From Malus domestica (lineage: Eukaryota; Streptophyta; Magnoliopsida; Rosales; Rosaceae): DNA of 64,000 nucleotides. The notes below the pieces were generated by a model. The model ran no database searches, was not told the DNA's origin, and saw only the letters and a program-made list of their open reading frames with translations. The stretch is from contig NC_091675.1 of NCBI RefSeq assembly GCF_042453785.1, positions 34,700,501-34,764,500 of the forward strand. Reading direction: 5' to 3'. Positions within the stretch are counted from its first letter, which is position 1, and the number at the start of each line of letters is the position of its first letter. A program made the translations under genes and the position numbers. Positions 59,834 through 64,000 of this stretch are shown piece by piece.

Positions 59834-59906
59834 AGGCAGAACCGAGCGCAATGACGTTGATTCGTATAGCTGACCCTCTTAGTGGGATAAGGTTTTTTTG
59901 TTGTTA
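59834..59906 (+). mobile_element. Tiny RTE LINE 3' remnant in the ACX2 3' region
   Basis: The sequence CAGAACCGAGCGCAATGACG, then TAGCTGACCCTCTTAGTGGG and TTTTTTTGTTGTTATA, parallels the last 75 bp of the copy ending at 57480. It lies 111 bp past the ACX2 stop codon, so it is probably in the 3'UTR or just beyond. Confidence 0.75.
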
Positions 59907-60902
59907 TACAAAAATCGAAGGGTGCGAGTTGGTAGGGAAAAAGGTGGATGATAGCTCTCACAATGCAGGTATATATTGTTGTAGTAGTTTTGTAAAATTA
60001 TCAAACAGCATGTCTTATTCAAAAGGCAATTGGTTCGTGATGTAAATATTATGCCGTCTCTGTGTGCTAAAATATGTCCTGTAAATCGTGAATTCATTAA
60101 CTTGCGAAGTAGCCCTTTTGCAAACCCACTCTTTTTTGGCAAAAATATTCTCAAGTTAATATATTATCGACACGACACAGTATTAATACATTTTCAACAT
60201 GATATTGATAGATTATTGACACAATATTAATACATTACGGACACTATTTTTTAGTAAGAGATTTTAAACTTGAGGGTATTTTCATCAAAGAGGGCTAATA
60301 GGGATTGCGTTATGAGAGCATGACTAATTTTGGTTGGTGTATTTGTAAAACGGCTAGTAAGCCCAATTTCCCATAACTTCAGCAAAAGAACTCACTCTTA
60401 GTCACTCAACAGTTTTTTCCCTTTTCGGGTTCTTTTGGATTTGGCTGTGGTTTTTGATACCCCATAAAGAGGTCCAAAATGACAAAAATGCTCTCTTGAT
60501 CACATAGCGACCAAGAAATTCATGTTCTCTTGGATTTGAGATCAAGGGTAAAGAATGAGTGAATGTACTTTAATGTTTAAATCACACCCCTTGACATAAA
60601 ATTCAAGGTTGAGCGACCATGAATCGAGATTCTTAAGTCACCTAGTGATCAAGAGAATGGGAGTCCAAAAAATGGAAGTATCATCAGAGACTAGATGGTA
60701 TACTAATAAAACCAATCGCCGAGAAAAACATACTTGTTAAATATTGGCTGAAAACTCGTGCTAATTCAGTTGTAAAATTGAACGCACTGCCCAAAAACTT
60801 GGTACTTTTTCCTCCCCAAAGCTATTTGCAACAATTCAACTTTACAAACCTGTATCCAGTCGCAAATTCAAGAGATGATTATATGTTTATAATTACATAA
60901 AC
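59907..60902. other. Intergenic region between convergent ACX2 and DUF632 genes
   Basis: It should contain both 3'UTRs and terminators. I see no other gene. Between 60150 and 60250 the words CGACACGACACAGTATTAAT and GACACAATATTAATACATT form short imperfect repeats. Confidence 0.45.
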
Positions 60903-63900
60903 TCAGTATCTAACAGGCCTGAAGTTGAGATATGCAATTTGAGCTGCTTCGCTTTTGTATCTGATATCTTCATACATCTTCAGCGATGCCTCCGAAAATT
61001 TGATGAGTCCATCGAGAACCCTTGCCAAGCTTGCATGCATGCAGCTCAAGTTTGGAGATGATTCTTCACTGTTTTCTGCTTTGTTCTCTGCTTCTCCGTT
61101 GTTTGCATCAGCTGTCCCGTGGTTTTTCTGTGTGACTGCTTGTTTTTCCATCAAATGACGCAGATCTGATAAGAAGGTTCTGATTGCATCAGTAAGTTCG
61201 TTAGAAGGCAATGCTCTGATCCCAGCTGCCCAATCTCGAAAGAGAACAAATATAGGTGGGGCTACAGCTCGACGAGGGGAAAATGGCCTTCTGCTTTTGG
61301 TGCGCTCCCGTGGTTGCATGATGCAGTTTTGCAGCCAACCATTGAGAGCTTCCACATATGACGTATGGCTGTTGATCCAATTTGCAAAGCTTAGGCCGAA
61401 ACATTCAATCTCATCCAAAAGTTGAGCCATTATCTGCCTACGGGAATCTCCTTGGGACGACGTTGAGCTCTTTGAATGATATGCCAGTGAGATGGTTATA
61501 TATTGCGCATGATGGCATTCAAGCATGGCCTTCCACATTCCTGTCAATCTACACAAAAACACCGTTCATCAATCCAAGGTTAGTGATGCTTTGAAACAAA
61601 TAATATGAATTTCAAGAGTTGGAAGATAATCTTGTGGTTATTGGAGTTTTTTTTTTCCAACGTCTCAGTTACGAGAACAACATGATCCTACTTACCCCTG
61701 AGTAAGTTCCAAGAGTTGTGGATACAATTCTTCATCTCTCATTTTCTCAATCCGCTTCGATATTGAATCAACAGCATGAATTGCCACTCTTATTCGTGAA
61801 TGTAGATCCTTCACTATCGCCCGGGTTTTATCAATAACTTGACTGCTACAATCCTTTGCAAATTGATTCCTAAGCTGATCACACTTCCGGTCATACACCT
61901 TCCTGATAGATTCACTTGCCTACAAGAACCAAAATAAAAATGATGAGATGATTCAACAAAAACGCTATAAAACCAAATGCATAATACACAAACTTTATCA
62001 CTATCTTTTCTCCTGTACTTAATGTTAGAGAGAAATACGGTTCACAAAATACAATTACAAATTGATGTTTCCCGCAATACCTACTCCATATCCCCATGAC
62101 TAGAAGCTTGCAGTTTATATTCATGGTTTTATAACTACGAGGTTATAGGTCAAATTCATGAGCATTCAAAGGCACATAAGAAGATTATCTGATGCTTGAA
62201 TAAGGGTAAGCAGATCACAAGGAAGTTCGTCTAAAAGAATGCGACAATAGATATAGAAATCAATAGATACAAGAAAACATGTATCTATACAAAAAAAAAA
62301 AAAAAAAAACTGCAGGGCTTCAACAAAAGTACCTTTACTTCGTCATAGAGTTTTCTTTCCCAGGCATATAGTCTCTCCAGAGTGGAGGAATGACTTCCGG
62401 CAATCATGCAAAACTCTTCAATAAAATCACTGCCACTGTCGTCAGCATCATCTTTTGATGCTGTGGCAAGAGGATTCCTTGATGAGGATGACTTCGAAGA
62501 TGTTGACCGCTTCCAAGTAATAATTTTTGTTCCATGTTGAGCAGCATCTACAAAACATTACGATCACAGATCTTATGGTCAGAAAGGGAGATTCTAATCA
62601 ATCTGGGAAAGAGTAGTACTCAGTTGAGTGCGGCTTCATTTGTGATGCAAACGATGCATGTAACTAAAGTGAGCCAGCTGATTACACAATAAATGCCACA
62701 GAACAAATTTGAATGCTTTCACACAGAATACATATATCACAAAATTAAATGGATGAACTGTGTTTATCTGATCATTGTGCTAGAGATACAACTTCTAGCC
62801 TTAACATAAAAGACGTTCGACCGATCAAAGGATTACTAGGACTCAACAAAACCAAAAAGTGACGAGTCAAGGGAAAAGACCTTAACCTACAAAGTTACAT
62901 AAGTCGGTATAGGAAAAAGGAAATTCTTGCAATTGTTAAAGATGTATCCATGTCCAAAACCTAAATTACTTACTGGACTGGTAATTAGGTTGCGATTCAC
63001 CAATTGCAACAACTTACCATGAGAAACAAGTGCAGTCTTTCCCGGGCAGAAAACGAGCTGGAAAGCCACGAAAAAAGCCGAAGCAGATGATGTGCCTACA
63101 ATACAACAATCAATAGTCATAGAGTTTATCAAGCACAAACAAGAAAAAAAATGGGACAACTAAAATTATCAATAGACATGCAACATTCTTCAACCAACAT
63201 AAAAAAGTTTACCTTTCGCCTCCGAATACCCAACCCTTATTTTGTTTGACTCAAGCATCCTGGAGACCTCTCTTCCTGATTCTGCAGCTCTAAAAAAGCG
63301 GTGCTCGATATCCTTTATGCTCGAAAGAAAATCTTTAGCTCTGTGAGTAATAAACTCTGAAGGGTCCTCTCTTTCTGCACAAAAGTTCTTCTCCCTCTTT
63401 GAACCAGACGGTCCAGACTGTTCAACTCCAACTTTGCCTGTCAAACTTCGAGCTCCGCCGTTGGCATTACGTCCCTCGACTGACCGTCTCCCTTCACCAT
63501 TGCCTGTTTGCAGAGACCCATCAACTCCCGAGTTTAGCGAATTCGCGTTACCATCCACACTACTATCGTTTCGACTCACTGACTTACCAGAAACTTCATA
63601 ATGTTCATTACTTCCATCTATTCCAACCTTTGCCCATCTACCCCTCTCCTCCACACTATGACTAGCTTCTTCACTCCTCCCCTGTCTCCACCCTTTGATA
63701 TCATCAAAATTCACATCCACTCCACTATTTCCCACAAACCTAAAGCTCTCACTCTCATCAACAGGATCAAAATAATCCCAAGACGAATCTTCATCCGGCA
63801 GAGGAGGAGGAGGCGGCGGCAATGAAATATCCTCATCCACATAACTACTGCTAACCGGATTGAACCTTACAGTCACAGCTGCACCACCCCCTGACGTCAT

Positions 63901-64000
63901 ATAGCTCAACCTCACCGCAGGAGGCAAAACCAGCATCTCATTGCGCATAGGCGAGTCCGAAGCGTCGGCCAAAGGCGAAGGCGAGGGAGAGGGGTAGGAG
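60903..64000 (-). CDS. DUF632 (NRG2-like) protein, N-terminus beyond the window
   Basis: Minus-strand exons are >64000-63213, 63095-63018, 62547-62333, 61919-61696 and 61548-60903. All are GT/AG and in frame, giving about 649 visible residues. The visible part opens in a proline/serine-rich region (LPPPPPPLPDED) and a variable linker. DUF632 follows: FLSSIKDIEHRFFRAAESGR, EVSRMLESNKIRVGYSEAKG, VFCPGKTALVSH, ITWKRSTSSKSSSSRNPLA, TLERLYAWERKLYDEVKASE, VKDLHSRIRVAIHAVDSISK, LYPQLLELTQGLTGMWKAML. The missing N-terminus should hold DUF630, usually starting MGC. NRG2 is a nitrate-signalling member of this family; paralogues have other or unknown roles, so no symbol is given. The frame is open to the edge, so no start lies here. 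Confidence 0.92.

Overview
This window is plant nuclear DNA: split genes with GT/AG introns, a DREB-type transcription factor, a peroxisomal acyl-CoA oxidase, and dense interleaved LTR retrotransposons, LINEs and MITEs in an AT-rich background. The repeat families (a Cassandra-type LTR carrying 5S rRNA sequence, RTE-type LINEs with a TTG tail, GGGCTGG-ended MITEs) look like those of Rosaceae such as apple or pear. That is pattern memory, not a search result. Eudicot is safer than genus.

Four host genes are well supported. (1) An intronless-CDS RAP2.4-like ERF/DREB factor on the minus strand (6220-7191) with a probable 5'UTR intron and a CT-rich leader. (2) A four-exon minus-strand gene of unknown function, conserved in plants by my recollection (23594-25441). 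(3) A seven-exon plus-strand ACX2-type acyl-CoA oxidase (48329-59723), whose second intron is 7.4 kb and full of transposons. (4) A minus-strand DUF632/NRG2-like gene (60903 to beyond 64000), convergent with ACX2 and cut by the window edge.

The rest is mostly mobile DNA. 1-4.3 kb: retroelement debris and a 225-bp direct repeat pair. 7.7-12.5 kb: MITEs, two long hairpins, a TA array and a foldback array. 13.8-14.1 kb: Cassandra solo LTR. 15-21 kb: a decayed Mutator-like region with ORFs on both strands and a scattered TGATGCTGCA-like motif. 26.3-37.4 kb: a minus-oriented LTR element apparently invaded by a Gypsy fragment joined to a Copia fragment. 38.3-41.2 kb: RNase H fragment, SINE, FAR1-like pseudogene. 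43.2-45.1 kb: a hAT-type element carrying a captured S-domain receptor-kinase fragment. 42.2 and 47.3 kb: paired repeats sharing one MITE insertion. 50-57.5 kb: RTE LINE copies and a tandem-repeat-rich retroelement inside the ACX2 intron.

The most unusual object is the hAT-like gene-capture element. It has hAT-style ends, an 8-bp (7/8) target duplication, and two 31-bp internal duplications. One of these replaces the kinase DFG segment while keeping the reading frame. I see no CRISPR, operon-like or obviously new multi-gene system. The host genes look functionally unrelated to one another.
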